A DNA stretch of 64,000 nucleotides, taken from Kitasatospora phosalacinea (GTDB lineage Bacteria; Actinomycetota; Actinomycetes; Streptomycetales; Streptomycetaceae). Shown one piece after another: positions 8,620 through 17,462 of the stretch. Under the pieces are notes generated by a model. It had not been told where the DNA came from. It saw only the letters and a list, made by a program, of their open reading frames with translations, and made no database searches. The stretch is from NCBI RefSeq assembly GCF_000716545.1, contig NZ_JNWZ01000054.1:1-64000 (forward strand), written 5' to 3'. The position numbers and the translations under genes are program-made. The first letter of the stretch is position 1. Every line of letters starts with the position of its first letter.

Positions 8620-8687
8620 CCCCGCATCCAAACACACCGCGGCGCCCGGCACGGACGCCCGCGCGGATCGCCGCGGTGCGGCCGGGC

Positions 8688-9338
8688 TCAGCGCAGCGCG
8701 TCGGCGACCTCGGTGGCGGCCTCGATCACCCGCGGGCCGACCCGCTCGGGGACGAGGCCGTTGAGCATCACCACGCCGACGCTGCCCTCGATGCCGCTGA
8801 GGCCGATCAGCGCGGCGGCCGCGCCGCTGGCCCCGGACTGCTCCTCGGCGCGGGTGATCACGCAGCCCTGCTCGGGGCGGCGCTGGCCGGGGAAGTTGCG
8901 GGCCTCCAGGATGGCCCGGCCGGCCGCGCTCTCGGAGAGCGGGTGGCGCAGGCCGGTGCGGTAGGCGACGTGGAAGTCCGTCCAGGTCGGTTCGACCACC
9001 GCGACGGCGAGCGCCTCGTTGCCGTCGACCAGGGTGAGGTGGGCGGTGGCGCCCAGGTCCTCGGCGAGCGAGCGCAGCGCGGGCAGCGCGGCCTCGCGCA
9101 GCAGCGGGTGGACGCGGTGGGCGAGCCGGAGCACGCCGAGGCCGACCCGGGCCCGGCCGCCGATGTCCCGGCGGACCAGCCCGTGCTGTTCCAGGGTGGC
9201 GAGCAGGCGGTAGACCACCGTGCGGTTGACGGCCAGCCGGGCCGCCAACTCGGTCACCGTCAGCCCGCGTTCGGAGTCGGCGAGCAGTTTCAGCACCCGG
9301 ACACCCCTGTCCAGGGTCTGGGAGGTCTCAGCAGTCAC
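8688..9338 (-). CDS. IclR-family transcriptional regulator
   Basis: A 216-residue regulator with a winged helix-turn-helix at the N-terminus (LDRGVRVLKLLADSERGLTV, then LAVNRTVVYRLLATLEQHGLV, about 8-55) and an IclR effector-binding domain (about 75-215). It starts with GTG 9338; the ribosome binding site is weak. The effector domain is short for the family (usually about 180 residues). The divergent neighbour is 2.5 kb away, so it most likely controls itself or distant genes. The two IclR genes here (this and 6951) are not close duplicates. Confidence 0.88.
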   Translation of the reverse strand: MTAETSQTLDRGVRVLKLLADSERGLTVTELAARLAVNRTVVYRLLATLEQHGLVRRDIGGRARVGLGVLRLAHRVHPLLREAALPALRSLAEDLGATAHLTLVDGNEALAVAVVEPTWTDFHVAYRTGLRHPLSESAAGRAILEARNFPGQRRPEQGCVITRAEEQSGASGAAAALIGLSGIEGSVGVVMLNGLVPERVGPRVIEAATEVADALR

Positions 9339-9718
9339 GAGGCGCCAGGTCCTTTCCGCGGCAGGTCCGACCTTACGACAGAACTGCCTTTGGCCGCACC
9401 GGAATTGATCGCGCGCGGGGAGGGTGTTCCAGCGCGGGAGTCCGGCCTCGGCGACATCGACAGGGCACGGGACTCCGCGACACCCGACCGGGCCGGCGGG
9501 TGGGGTCCGGGTGAGTGTGGGGAGACGCTAATGAACGAGGGCGCCCGGTGGAAGTGGTTGTCCAAAATTCGGGCGTCATCGATGGAAAGTCGTGATGACA
9601 AACCGGACCAAGCGGCGCATAGTCCGCGCCGCGAACGCTCGAGCGTCCGATATCTGGGCGCCGCCCCGACCGGTCGGCACCCGGTCGGGGCGGTCCGGCC
9701 GCGGCGGCCGGGCGGGGC
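9339..9718. other. Intergenic region upstream of the IclR gene
   Basis: No gene is convincing in these 380 bases. The segment 9557-9605 is AT-rich for this genome and carries GTCATC and GATGAC arms 13 bases apart, a plausible promoter or operator area. The small open frames crossing it lack family features. Confidence 0.5.
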
Positions 9719-11566
9719 TCAGCCCTGGACGGCCCACTCGCGGATCCGGGCGATCCGCGCCTTGAGCTGGTTGGCGGTGGCCTGCGCGGTGAGCGGCCCG
9801 CCGCACTGCCGGCGCAGCTCGTTGTGGATGCTGCCGTGCGGCTGCTCGGTGCGGTGGTGCCAGGCGGCGACCAGCGCGTTCAGCTCCTTGCGCAGTTCGC
9901 GCAGCTCCTGGTGGGTGACCACGGGCCGCTCGTCGGCGGGCAGTTCGAGCAGGTCGGCCTCCTCGGCGGGCCTGCCCTTGGAGCGCTGGATCTGCCGGTG
10001 CTGGCGCTTCTGCAGCAGCATCTGCACCTGGTCGGGTTCGAGCAGGCCCGGGATGCCGAGGTAGTCCTCCTCCTCCTCGCTGCCGGGGTGCGCCTGCATG
10101 CCGAACTCCATGGCGTTGTACAGCACCCGGTCGAAGACCGCGTCGCTGCCCAGCGCCTCGTAGGAGAACTCCTCGGTGCCGGTGTCGGCCCCGTCGTTGG
10201 CCTTCTCGGCCTCGGCGAGCAGCCGGTCCTCCTCGTCGAACAGGCCCTCGCCCTCCTTCTTGGGCCGGTCCAGGACGTGGTCGCGCTGGAGCTCCATCTC
10301 ATTGGCGAAGCCGAGCAGCATCGGGATGGTCGGCAGGAACACCGAGGCGGTCTCGCCGCGCTTGCGGGCGCGCACGAAGCGGCCGACGGCCTGGGCGAAG
10401 AACAGCGGGGTGGAGATCGAGGTGGCGTACACGCCGACGCACAGCCGGGGCACGTCGACGCCCTCGGAGACCATCCGGACCGCGACCATCCAGCGCGAGG
10501 TGCCCTCGGCGTAGTCGGAGATCCGCTTGGACGCCTCGGCCTCGTCGGAGAGCACCAGGGTGACCTTCTCGCCGGTGATCTCGCGCAGCATCTTGGCGTA
10601 CGCGCGGGCCACCGTCTGGTCGGTGGCGATCACCAGGCCGCCGGCGTCCGGGATGCCCTTGCGGACCTCGGTCAGCCGCCGGTCGGCGGCCTGCAGCACC
10701 GCCGGGATCCACTCGCCCTGCGGGGAGAGCGCGGTGCGCCACGCCTGGGCGATCAGGTCCTTGGTCATCGGCTCGCCGAGCCGGGCCTCCAGCTCGTCGC
10801 CGGCCTTGGTGCGCCAGCGCATGTTGCCGGAGTAGCTGAGGAAGATCACCGGGCGGACCACGTGGTCGGCCAGCGCGTGCCCGTAGCCGTAGGTGTAGTC
10901 GGCGACCGACTTGCGGATGCCGTCGCCGCCCGCCTCGTACTGGACGAACGGGATCGGGTTGGTGTCGGAGCGGAACGGGGTGCCGGTGAGGGCGAGCCGG
11001 CGAGTGGCCGGCTCGAACGCCTCGAAGCAGGCCTCGCCCCAGGACTTGGAGTCGCCGGCGTGGTGGATCTCGTCCATGATCACCAGCGTCTTGCGGGCCT
11101 CGGTGCGGTTGCGGTGCAGCATCGGGTTGACGCCGACGCCCGCGTACGTGATCACGATGCCGTGGTAGTCCCTGGACAGCGGGCCCGAGGAGTACGCCGG
11201 GTCGAGCCGGATCCCTATCCGGGCGGCGGCTTCGGCCCACTGCTTCTTCAGGTGCTCGGTGGGCGCGACCACGGTGATTTGCTGCACCAGGTGGTTGTGC
11301 AGCAGGTAGGACGCCAGGGTCAGGGCGAAGGTGGTCTTTCCGGCGCCCGGGGTGGCGACCGCCAGGAAGTCCCGGGGCTGCTTCTCGATGTACAGGTCCA
11401 GCGCGCCCTGCTGCCAGGCCCGGAGGCTGGCGGCGGTGCCCCAGGGGGCGCGGCCCGGGAAGGCCGGGGAGAGGTGCGCGGCGGCGGAGGTGCCGCTCGG
11501 GCGGGGGTGGGTGCTGTCGGCGTGCGAGAACAGCGGGGCCATCGAGGAGGAGGCGGCGGTAGTCAC
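9719..11566 (-). CDS. DEAD/DEAH-box superfamily 2 helicase
   Basis: A 615-residue helicase of about the usual length for the stand-alone actinobacterial family. Motifs in order are the Q-like LRAWQQGALDLYIE (48-61), Walker A ATPGAGKTT (71-79), a DEIHHAGD Walker B box, LALTGTPFRSD (motif III area), the domain 2 motif VRMVSEGVDVPRLCVGVYAT and QAVGRFVRARK (motif VI). A charged C-terminal region with coiled-coil character follows (LDRPKKEGEGLFDEEDRLL onward). GTG 11566 is the likely start. It probably remodels nucleic acid or nucleoprotein using ATP. The substrate (DNA or RNA) is not decidable. Confidence 0.88.
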   Translation of the reverse strand: MTTAASSSMAPLFSHADSTHPRPSGTSAAAHLSPAFPGRAPWGTAASLRAWQQGALDLYIEKQPRDFLAVATPGAGKTTFALTLASYLLHNHLVQQITVVAPTEHLKKQWAEAAARIGIRLDPAYSSGPLSRDYHGIVITYAGVGVNPMLHRNRTEARKTLVIMDEIHHAGDSKSWGEACFEAFEPATRRLALTGTPFRSDTNPIPFVQYEAGGDGIRKSVADYTYGYGHALADHVVRPVIFLSYSGNMRWRTKAGDELEARLGEPMTKDLIAQAWRTALSPQGEWIPAVLQAADRRLTEVRKGIPDAGGLVIATDQTVARAYAKMLREITGEKVTLVLSDEAEASKRISDYAEGTSRWMVAVRMVSEGVDVPRLCVGVYATSISTPLFFAQAVGRFVRARKRGETASVFLPTIPMLLGFANEMELQRDHVLDRPKKEGEGLFDEEDRLLAEAEKANDGADTGTEEFSYEALGSDAVFDRVLYNAMEFGMQAHPGSEEEEDYLGIPGLLEPDQVQMLLQKRQHRQIQRSKGRPAEEADLLELPADERPVVTHQELRELRKELNALVAAWHHRTEQPHGSIHNELRRQCGGPLTAQATANQLKARIARIREWAVQG

Positions 11567-11872
11567 GGTCTCCGAACGGGGTCGTCGCAGGTCAGAGCCT
11601 GTTTCAGGCCCTTCCCCCGCGGTCGGCGGGCGGTCGTGGAACCCGCCCAGCCTAGCCCCTTCCGGAGCCCCGACGGCCGCCGCGGCACGCCTCTGTGGCG
11701 CGCGTCCCACCGGATTCGTACGACTGTCACCACACCTTCACACGGCAGGGCCGGCCGTCCGGCGCGACCGCCTCCCGGGCCGGCCGCGGGTGCGTCCGGC
11801 CGCCGCCGAATGCCCGGATCGGCCCGCTGGAGTGTGGCGCGGATCACTCGGAACGGCCCCGGAACCGGCGTC
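11567..11872. other. Intergenic region between the helicase and the second SsgA-like gene
   Basis: These 306 bases are a divergent promoter region. No gene is supported. Two strong Shine-Dalgarno-like AGGAGG/GGAGG boxes occur only after 11900, inside the annotated start of the next gene, with no start codon in register behind them. Confidence 0.45.
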
Positions 11873-12487
11873 ATGGTTCCCGTCCCCCGTGACTCCCCAT
11901 CAGCAGGAGGCGACACCGGTCGCACCCGCACCACCACGCACCCCCGGAGGAACGCCGCGTCCGCAGCGCCCGCGCCGGTCGAACAGACCACGCACGCCCG
12001 GCTGATCGTCAGCACCCACCGCTCCGCGCTGCTGCGGGTCACCCTGCGGTACCGGGCCGACGACCCGCTGGCGGTCCGGATGGTCTTCCCCGCCGAGTAC
12101 GCGCTGGAGGCGGTCGACGCGCCCGACGGGCCGCCGGACGACCTGCCCGGCCCGGCCGACGACCCGGCCGACGGGGTCGAGTGGGTGTTCGCCCGGCAGC
12201 TGCTCGCCTCCGGGCTCGACCTGCCCAGTGGCGAGGGCGACGTCCGCGTCCGCCCCGCGCCCGAGCGGTGCACCGTCGTCGAGCTGCGCTCCCCCGACGG
12301 CGTCGCGCTGCTCCGGTTCGACCGCGCCGAACTGCGCCGCTTCCTGCGGCACAGCCACCTGGCGGTGCCCGAGGGGCAGGAGCTGCGCCACCTGGACTGC
12401 GACCGGGCGCTGGCCGAACTGCTGGCCCGAGACGGCCGCCGTCCCGGCCGGGCGCCCTCGCGGCCCCGCCAGGACGGCGACCGCTCA
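11873..12487 (+). CDS. SsgA-like protein with an acidic insertion and no in-frame stop
   Basis: An SsgA-family protein. Core motifs are LRVTLRYRADDPLAVRMVF, VEWVFARQLLASGL, GEGDVRVRP, VELRSPDGVALLRF and CDRALAELLAR, which is where the family normally ends (near 12430). Two oddities appear. First, about 25 residues rich in Asp and Pro (after MVFPAEYALE) are inserted before VEWVFARQLL. Second, no stop follows: the frame stays open to 13132 across the antisense of the sortase gene. A one-base shift would end it at 12539 or 12555. The end given is the sortase stop. The start is also unclear; ATG 11873 is in frame but lacks a good ribosome binding site. Confidence 0.75.
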
Positions 12488-13105
12488 GGCCCGCTGGGTG
12501 CGCACCAGGTGCGCGTACACCACCACGTTCCCGTCGTAGCCGCCCTCCCGGGTGAAGCCGCCGCCGCAGGTGATCAGGCGCAGCTGGGCGTCCGGGGTGG
12601 CCGCGTACACCTTGCGGTCCGGGAACTCGCTCTTCGGGTAGACCTCCACGCCGTCGACCTGGAACCAGGCGCCGGCCCCGTCCGCCCGGGAGACCTCCAG
12701 CTGGTCGCCCTTGCGCAGCGTGCCCAGCCGGTAGAACACCGCCGGGCCGTGCGCGTTGTCGACGTGCCCGGCCAGCACCGCCGCCCCGCTGGAGCCGGGC
12801 GCGGCGCCGTCCCGGTACCAGCCGGCCAGGTTGCGGTCCTCCTGCGGGGGCGGCTGCAACCGCCCCTCGTCGTCCAGGCCGAGCCGGGCCACCGGGGCGT
12901 CCACCCCGAGCACCGGGATCCGCACCCGCACCGGCGGCGAGGGCGGCAGCGCGGGGACGGCCGGGCCCACCGGGGTGCCGTCGTACGCCTGCGCCGCGGC
13001 CGGCGCCGGCGGCAGGGTGCCGGCCAGCCCGCCGTGCAGCAGCCACGCCCCCGCGACGACGGCGGTCGCGGCCGCCACCGCGCCCTTCCACGTCCGTTCG
13101 CCCAC
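12485..13105 (-). CDS. Class E/F-type sortase
   Basis: A 206-residue sortase, a membrane-anchored transpeptidase that cleaves a C-terminal sorting signal and links proteins to the cell wall. It has an N-terminal signal anchor (about 8-32) and a Pro-rich linker. The sortase domain starts at VRVRIPVLGVDAPV and holds H114 (LAGHVDN), catalytic C180 (RLITCGGGF) and R186. The short 'TC' motif followed by Gly-rich sequence is typical of actinobacterial class E/F enzymes. GTG 13105 is used. No LAXTG-type substrate lies next to it. It overlaps the end of the convergent SsgA-like frame. Confidence 0.88.
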   Translation of the reverse strand: MGERTWKGAVAAATAVVAGAWLLHGGLAGTLPPAPAAAQAYDGTPVGPAVPALPPSPPVRVRIPVLGVDAPVARLGLDDEGRLQPPPQEDRNLAGWYRDGAAPGSSGAAVLAGHVDNAHGPAVFYRLGTLRKGDQLEVSRADGAGAWFQVDGVEVYPKSEFPDRKVYAATPDAQLRLITCGGGFTREGGYDGNVVVYAHLVRTQRA

Positions 13106-13197
13106 CGCACGCCCTCCGCCCGCCGACCCTGACCCGCCCAGTTCACCCGGCGGCGGGGGCCGCAGCACCCCGTGGGTTCTGTCCGGGTGACGCCGGG

Positions 13198-15783
13198 TCA
13201 GGGGGTGCGGCCGCCGCGGCGCAGCCGGGGCCTGGTCAGGAAGCCCTCCGCCCACATGGTGGCCAGGCCGATCGCGGGCAGCTCGGAGGCCTTCTCGTAC
13301 AGCACGTAGCGCGGCTCCCAGTCGGGCCGGTAGCGCGCGTTGGCCCGGTACCGGGACTCCAGCCGCCACCACCGGGACAGCAGGCGCAGCACTCCGCGCC
13401 ACAGCCGCAGCACCGGCCCGGCGCCCAGCCGCGGTTCGAACGCCTCGCGGAACATCGTGAAGTTCAGCGACACCCGGGCCGTCCCGCTCCCGGCGGCCCG
13501 GCCCAGCAGCGCGACGACGGCGTACTCGACCAGCCCGCTGTCGGACTCCCGGTCGCGGCGCACCAGGTCGAGCGAGAGCCCGTCGTCGCCCCACGGGACG
13601 AAGGACAGCAGCGCGGCCGTCCGCCCGGCCCGGTCGCGGCACTCGGCGAGCACGCAGTCGCCGTCCGCGGGGTCGCCGATCCGGCCCAGCGCCATCGAGA
13701 AGCCGCGCTCGGTGCGGCCGTGCCGCCAGGCGTCGGCCAGCCGGGCCAGGTCGGCGAACTCCTCGGGCGGGACGTCCCGGTGGCGGCGGACCAGCACCGT
13801 GTACCCGGCCCGCTCCACCCGGCGGCAGGTCTGCCGCAGGCCGCGCGCCTCGCGGCCCTCCAGGGTGAAGCCGGCCGTGGCGACCACCGCCTCGTCGCCC
13901 AGGTGCAGCGCGCGCAGCCCGGCGGTCCGGGCGTAGACGGTGCCGCCGCGCTCGCCGGCGCCGGTGACGGCGGGGATCCAGGCGTGCGTCCGGGCCAGCC
14001 GGTGCCACTCCTCGATCGCCTGCGGCCACGCCTGCGGGTCGCCCACCGGATCGCCGGAGGCCAGCGCCACGCCGCCCACCACCCGGTAGGCGACGGCGGC
14101 CTTGCCGCTGGGCGAGAAGCACACCGACTTGTCGCGGCGCAGCGCGAAGTAGCCCAGCGAGTCGCGTCCGCCGTGCCGCTCCAGCAGGGCCCGCAGCGCC
14201 AGTTCGTCCTCGGGGCCCTGCCACCCGGCGCCGTGCGGGGAGCGCAGCAGGATCCGCAGGGTGAGCAGCAGCAGGGCGGTGGCGAGCAGGTTGAGGGAGA
14301 GGTCGAGCCAGCCCGGCACGTCCACGCCGGCCGCCTCGACCACGCCGGAGACGGTGACCAGCCGCAGCACCGCGTACCGGGCGGCCTCCCCCCAGCCGGG
14401 CACCGCGCCGGTGTGCCAGAGCCGGACGGCGAGGGCGCCCAGCCCGGTCAGCAGCGCCCCGCCGAGCAGCAGCACGGCGGCGGCCAGCGGCAGGTTGCCG
14501 CGCCCGCCGCGGACCCGGAACACCGGGCGGGCGGCCAGCAGGACCAGCAGCAGCGCCAGGGTGAGCGCGGTGGAGACCCAGTTGAACGGGTGCGCGCGGT
14601 ACTCGGGGAAGGCCAGCGCGAGGGCGTAGACGGCGGTGTGCGCGGCGGTGATCGCCAGCGCGGCGATCCAGGCGGCCCGCTTGCGGCGGCGCAGCATCAC
14701 CGCGAGCAGGCCGGCCAGCAGCGCGGTGGTGAAACCGGAGGTGACCAGCACCGGGGTGAAGTACTCGCCCCGGTCGGCCCGCTCGACCTGGGCCCGGAAC
14801 GGGGCGACCAGCGCGCCGGCCAGGTTCAGCAGGGTGGCGGCCAGCAGGTACCACCGCGCGAGCACGGCGCAGCGCAGCCGCCAGGGCGCGTGGGGCGGCT
14901 CGGCCTCCGTCTCCGTCTCCGTCTCGGCTTCGGCCTTGGCCTCGGCCTTGGCTTCGGCCTTGGCTTCGGCGAGCGCGGGCACGGGTGCGGGTGCGGGCAC
15001 GGACGCCGGTGCCGGTGCGGGTTCGGGCCCCGGGGCCTCCGGGTCGGCGTCGGGCTGGCCGGCCACCAGGTCGTACGCGGCGGTCTTGACCGCGACCAGG
15101 CGGCGGTGGAACCGGTCCTCGCGGCGTTCGGCCCGGGCCAGCCGACGGGGGCGGGAGCGGTAGCGCCAGCGGGCCCACGGGCTCGCGGGGCGGGCCAGTC
15201 GGACGGCGCCGACCAGGGCGACCGGCCAGAGCATGATGCCCAGCAGCCCCGTCCAGGTCTTGCCCTTGAGCAGGCTGACCATCACCAGCGCCAGCAGCAC
15301 GGCCGCCCCGGCCAGGGTCGGCCCGTCGGGGTGCCGGGCGAAGCCGCCGAGCGGGAGTTCGCCGACCAGCAGCAGGCCGATCATGGCGACGGCGAACATC
15401 ACGGCGTCCACCGAGGTGCGGCCCTGGGTGGACCAGTAGACGTCCTTGAGGTGCAGGACCAGCGCGAACTCGTCCAGCACCAGGCCGGCGCCGACGCCGA
15501 AACCGAAGCCGAGCAGGTTCCACCAGGCGCCGCCGTCACCGCGCACCGCGAACGCGGCGACCCCGCACACCAGCAGCAGGGCCTGGCCGAACACCACGTG
15601 GTGGATGTGCACCCCGCCCGGGGAGACGTTGCCCGGCCACCAGCGGACCCGGGCGCGGATCATGCGGGTGCTGAGCCGGATGAACAGGAACGACAGCACC
15701 AGGCCGAGCAGCAGCAGGAACAGCGGCTCCCGCCCGGTGTCGACGATCCGGTCCCGGTAGGCGTCGATCAGCGGCTGCCACAT
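13198..15783 (-). CDS. Fusion of an N-terminal membrane domain and a DUF2156 (MprF-like) synthase domain
   Basis: An 861-residue protein. Part 1 (about 1-190) is a membrane domain with a VHIHHVVFGQ motif that I associate with separate actinobacterial membrane proteins. Next comes a cytosolic low-complexity linker (about 255-302; APAP then AEAKAEAKAE and ETETET repeats). Then six or more helices and a C-terminal DUF2156 domain (about 510-861; FSPSGKAAVAYRVVGGVALASGDP, FSMALGRIGDP, VSLNFTMFREAFEP, YRANARYRPDWEPRYVLYE). DUF2156 transfers amino acids from tRNA to phosphatidylglycerol in MprF/LysX. No lysyl-tRNA synthetase domain is fused here. Predicted role: aminoacyl-lipid formation or export in the membrane. 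Confidence 0.85.
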   Translation of the reverse strand: MWQPLIDAYRDRIVDTGREPLFLLLLGLVLSFLFIRLSTRMIRARVRWWPGNVSPGGVHIHHVVFGQALLLVCGVAAFAVRGDGGAWWNLLGFGFGVGAGLVLDEFALVLHLKDVYWSTQGRTSVDAVMFAVAMIGLLLVGELPLGGFARHPDGPTLAGAAVLLALVMVSLLKGKTWTGLLGIMLWPVALVGAVRLARPASPWARWRYRSRPRRLARAERREDRFHRRLVAVKTAAYDLVAGQPDADPEAPGPEPAPAPASVPAPAPVPALAEAKAEAKAEAKAEAETETETEAEPPHAPWRLRCAVLARWYLLAATLLNLAGALVAPFRAQVERADRGEYFTPVLVTSGFTTALLAGLLAVMLRRRKRAAWIAALAITAAHTAVYALALAFPEYRAHPFNWVSTALTLALLLVLLAARPVFRVRGGRGNLPLAAAVLLLGGALLTGLGALAVRLWHTGAVPGWGEAARYAVLRLVTVSGVVEAAGVDVPGWLDLSLNLLATALLLLTLRILLRSPHGAGWQGPEDELALRALLERHGGRDSLGYFALRRDKSVCFSPSGKAAVAYRVVGGVALASGDPVGDPQAWPQAIEEWHRLARTHAWIPAVTGAGERGGTVYARTAGLRALHLGDEAVVATAGFTLEGREARGLRQTCRRVERAGYTVLVRRHRDVPPEEFADLARLADAWRHGRTERGFSMALGRIGDPADGDCVLAECRDRAGRTAALLSFVPWGDDGLSLDLVRRDRESDSGLVEYAVVALLGRAAGSGTARVSLNFTMFREAFEPRLGAGPVLRLWRGVLRLLSRWWRLESRYRANARYRPDWEPRYVLYEKASELPAIGLATMWAEGFLTRPRLRRGGRTP
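14905..14970. repeat. Low-complexity coding repeat in the DUF2156 fusion
   Basis: CTCCGT hexamers followed by 12-base GGCCTTGGCTTC-type units encode alternating Glu-Thr and Ala-Glu-Ala-Lys on the minus strand. The repeat lies in the inter-domain linker, where slippage would change length without touching the domains. Confidence 0.8.
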
Positions 15784-16082
15784 CGGCGGGTGCGACCTCC
15801 GTGTCTGCGGGCGGGCCCGGTGCGGTGCGGCGCGGTGCGCCGCCTGATGCCAAGTCAACTCCCCCGGAGCACCGCCGCTCCGACCAGGTGAGCCGAACAG
15901 GTGAGCGTCCCGGCGTGCCGTCCCCCGGTCATCCGTACCAGGGCCGTGCTTACCGGCACGACGGGCGGACGCGTGCCATGCTGAGGCCGAATCCCCCGGA
16001 CGACGCATCTCTCCATTTCATCCGATGGACCGTTCATCCGGCCGGTGACTTCCCCTTGCTCCCTGGTGAACGGATGTGAGAC

Positions 16083-17384
16083 ATGGACGCCCTCTCCCGC
16101 AGGACGCTGCTGGCCGCCGGTGCGGCGACCGCCGCCACCCTCGCCGCGGGCTGCGCGAGCACCTCCGGGAGCGGGGGCTCCGCCCCGCCCGCGCAGGCCG
16201 ACGGCCTCGCCTCGAGCGGCAGCCCCAGCGCCGTCCCCAAGCCCCCCGCGACCCTGATCGGCGACGGCTCCACCTCCGACACCGGCCCGCAGCCCAACCA
16301 GCCGCAGGCCGTCCCGCTGGAGGCCGGCCAGCGGCCCCCGCAGTTCGTGGTCTTCTCCTGGGACGGCGCCGGCGAGCTCGACAACCAGCTGTTCAGCCGG
16401 TTCCGGAAGCTCGCCCGGGAGCACGACGCCACCATGACGTTCTTCCTCAGCGGCATCTACACGCTGCCCGAGTCGAAGAAGTCGCTGTACCACCCGCCGC
16501 AGCACCCGGTCGGCGCCTCCGACATCGGCTACCTCAGCGACCAGCACATCCGCGCCACCATCGAGCAGGTCAGCGCGGCCTGGCTGGAGGGCCACGAGAT
16601 CGGCACCCACTTCAACGGCCACTTCTGCGGCGCCAACGGCGGCGGGAAGTGGTCCCCCGAGGACTGGGACAGCGAGATCCAGCAGGCCATGGACTTCGTC
16701 ATGAACTGGCGCACCAACACCGGCAACACCGACCTGCCCGCGCTGCCCTTCGACTACCGCAAGGAGCTGATCGGCGGCCGCACCCCCTGCCTGGAGGGCC
16801 AGCGCGGGCTGCTCCCCACCGCCGTCAAGCGCGGCTGGAAGTACGACAGTTCGGGCCCCGGCGGCCTGCAGATGTGGCCGCAGAAGTTCGCCGGCGGCGC
16901 GCTGTGGGACATGCCGCTGCAGTCCATCCCGTTCCCCGGGCACACCTTCCAGGTGCTCTCGATGGACTACAACATCATGTACAACCAGTCCGGCGACAAC
17001 ACCAAGGGCGACCCCGGCAAGCAGGCCTTCTGGCAGACCCAGGCCCGCGACGCGTACCTGGCCGGCTTCGACCGCGCCTACAACGGCAACCGGGCGCCGT
17101 TCATCATCGGCAACCACTTCGAGCAGTGGAACGGCGGCATCTACATGAACGCCGTCGAGGAGACCATCAAGCGGATCGCCGACAAGCCCGAGGTCCGGAT
17201 GGTCTCCTTCCGGCAGCTCGTCGAGTGGCTGGAGGCGCAGGACCCGGCGGTCCTCAAGAAGCTCCAGGCGCTCGCCCCCGGCCAGGCCCCGAAGGAGGGC
17301 TGGAACGCCTACCTCGGCGGGACCGGCGCACCGGCCGGCGGGGCGGCGTCGCCGTCCGTCCCGGTGGTGTCCGGCGGCAAGTAG
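16083..17384 (+). CDS. Tat-exported lipoprotein, polysaccharide deacetylase-like
   Basis: A 433-residue secreted protein. R6-R7 followed by a hydrophobic stretch and the lipobox LAAGC (C24) predict Tat export and lipid anchoring on the outer face of the membrane. After a Ser/Gly/Pro linker (25-75), a NodB-like fold begins: VVFSWDGAGE (metal-binding Asp candidate) and later EIGTHFNGHFCG (His pair), then FIIGNHFEQWNGG near the end. Family members remove N- or O-acetyl groups from wall polysaccharides, but the motifs are atypical (WDGAGE rather than TFDDG), so the substrate and even the reaction are uncertain. ATG 16083 directly precedes the Tat signal. Confidence 0.82.
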   Translation: MDALSRRTLLAAGAATAATLAAGCASTSGSGGSAPPAQADGLASSGSPSAVPKPPATLIGDGSTSDTGPQPNQPQAVPLEAGQRPPQFVVFSWDGAGELDNQLFSRFRKLAREHDATMTFFLSGIYTLPESKKSLYHPPQHPVGASDIGYLSDQHIRATIEQVSAAWLEGHEIGTHFNGHFCGANGGGKWSPEDWDSEIQQAMDFVMNWRTNTGNTDLPALPFDYRKELIGGRTPCLEGQRGLLPTAVKRGWKYDSSGPGGLQMWPQKFAGGALWDMPLQSIPFPGHTFQVLSMDYNIMYNQSGDNTKGDPGKQAFWQTQARDAYLAGFDRAYNGNRAPFIIGNHFEQWNGGIYMNAVEETIKRIADKPEVRMVSFRQLVEWLEAQDPAVLKKLQALAPGQAPKEGWNAYLGGTGAPAGGAASPSVPVVSGGK

Positions 17385-17395
17385 CCTCCGCCACC

Positions 17396-17443
17396 GGCTC
17401 CGGCCGGGTCGTGCTCCCCCGGAGCCGCGGCCCGGCCGGAGCC
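17396..17443. terminator. Hairpin between convergent genes
   Basis: Perfect 13-base arms (17396-17408 and 17431-17443) with a 22-base loop sit between the deacetylase stop and the MFS stop. The position fits a bidirectional terminator. There is no T tract, as is common in Streptomyces. Confidence 0.55.
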
Positions 17444-17462
17444 CTGTCCGGCGCCCGTCCCG

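Noticed and set aside
9824-13132. 1102-codon plus-strand open frame opposite the helicase and sortase genes
   Set aside because: Only the segment 11873 to about 12430 has family similarity (SsgA-like). The rest is antisense of real genes with biased composition.
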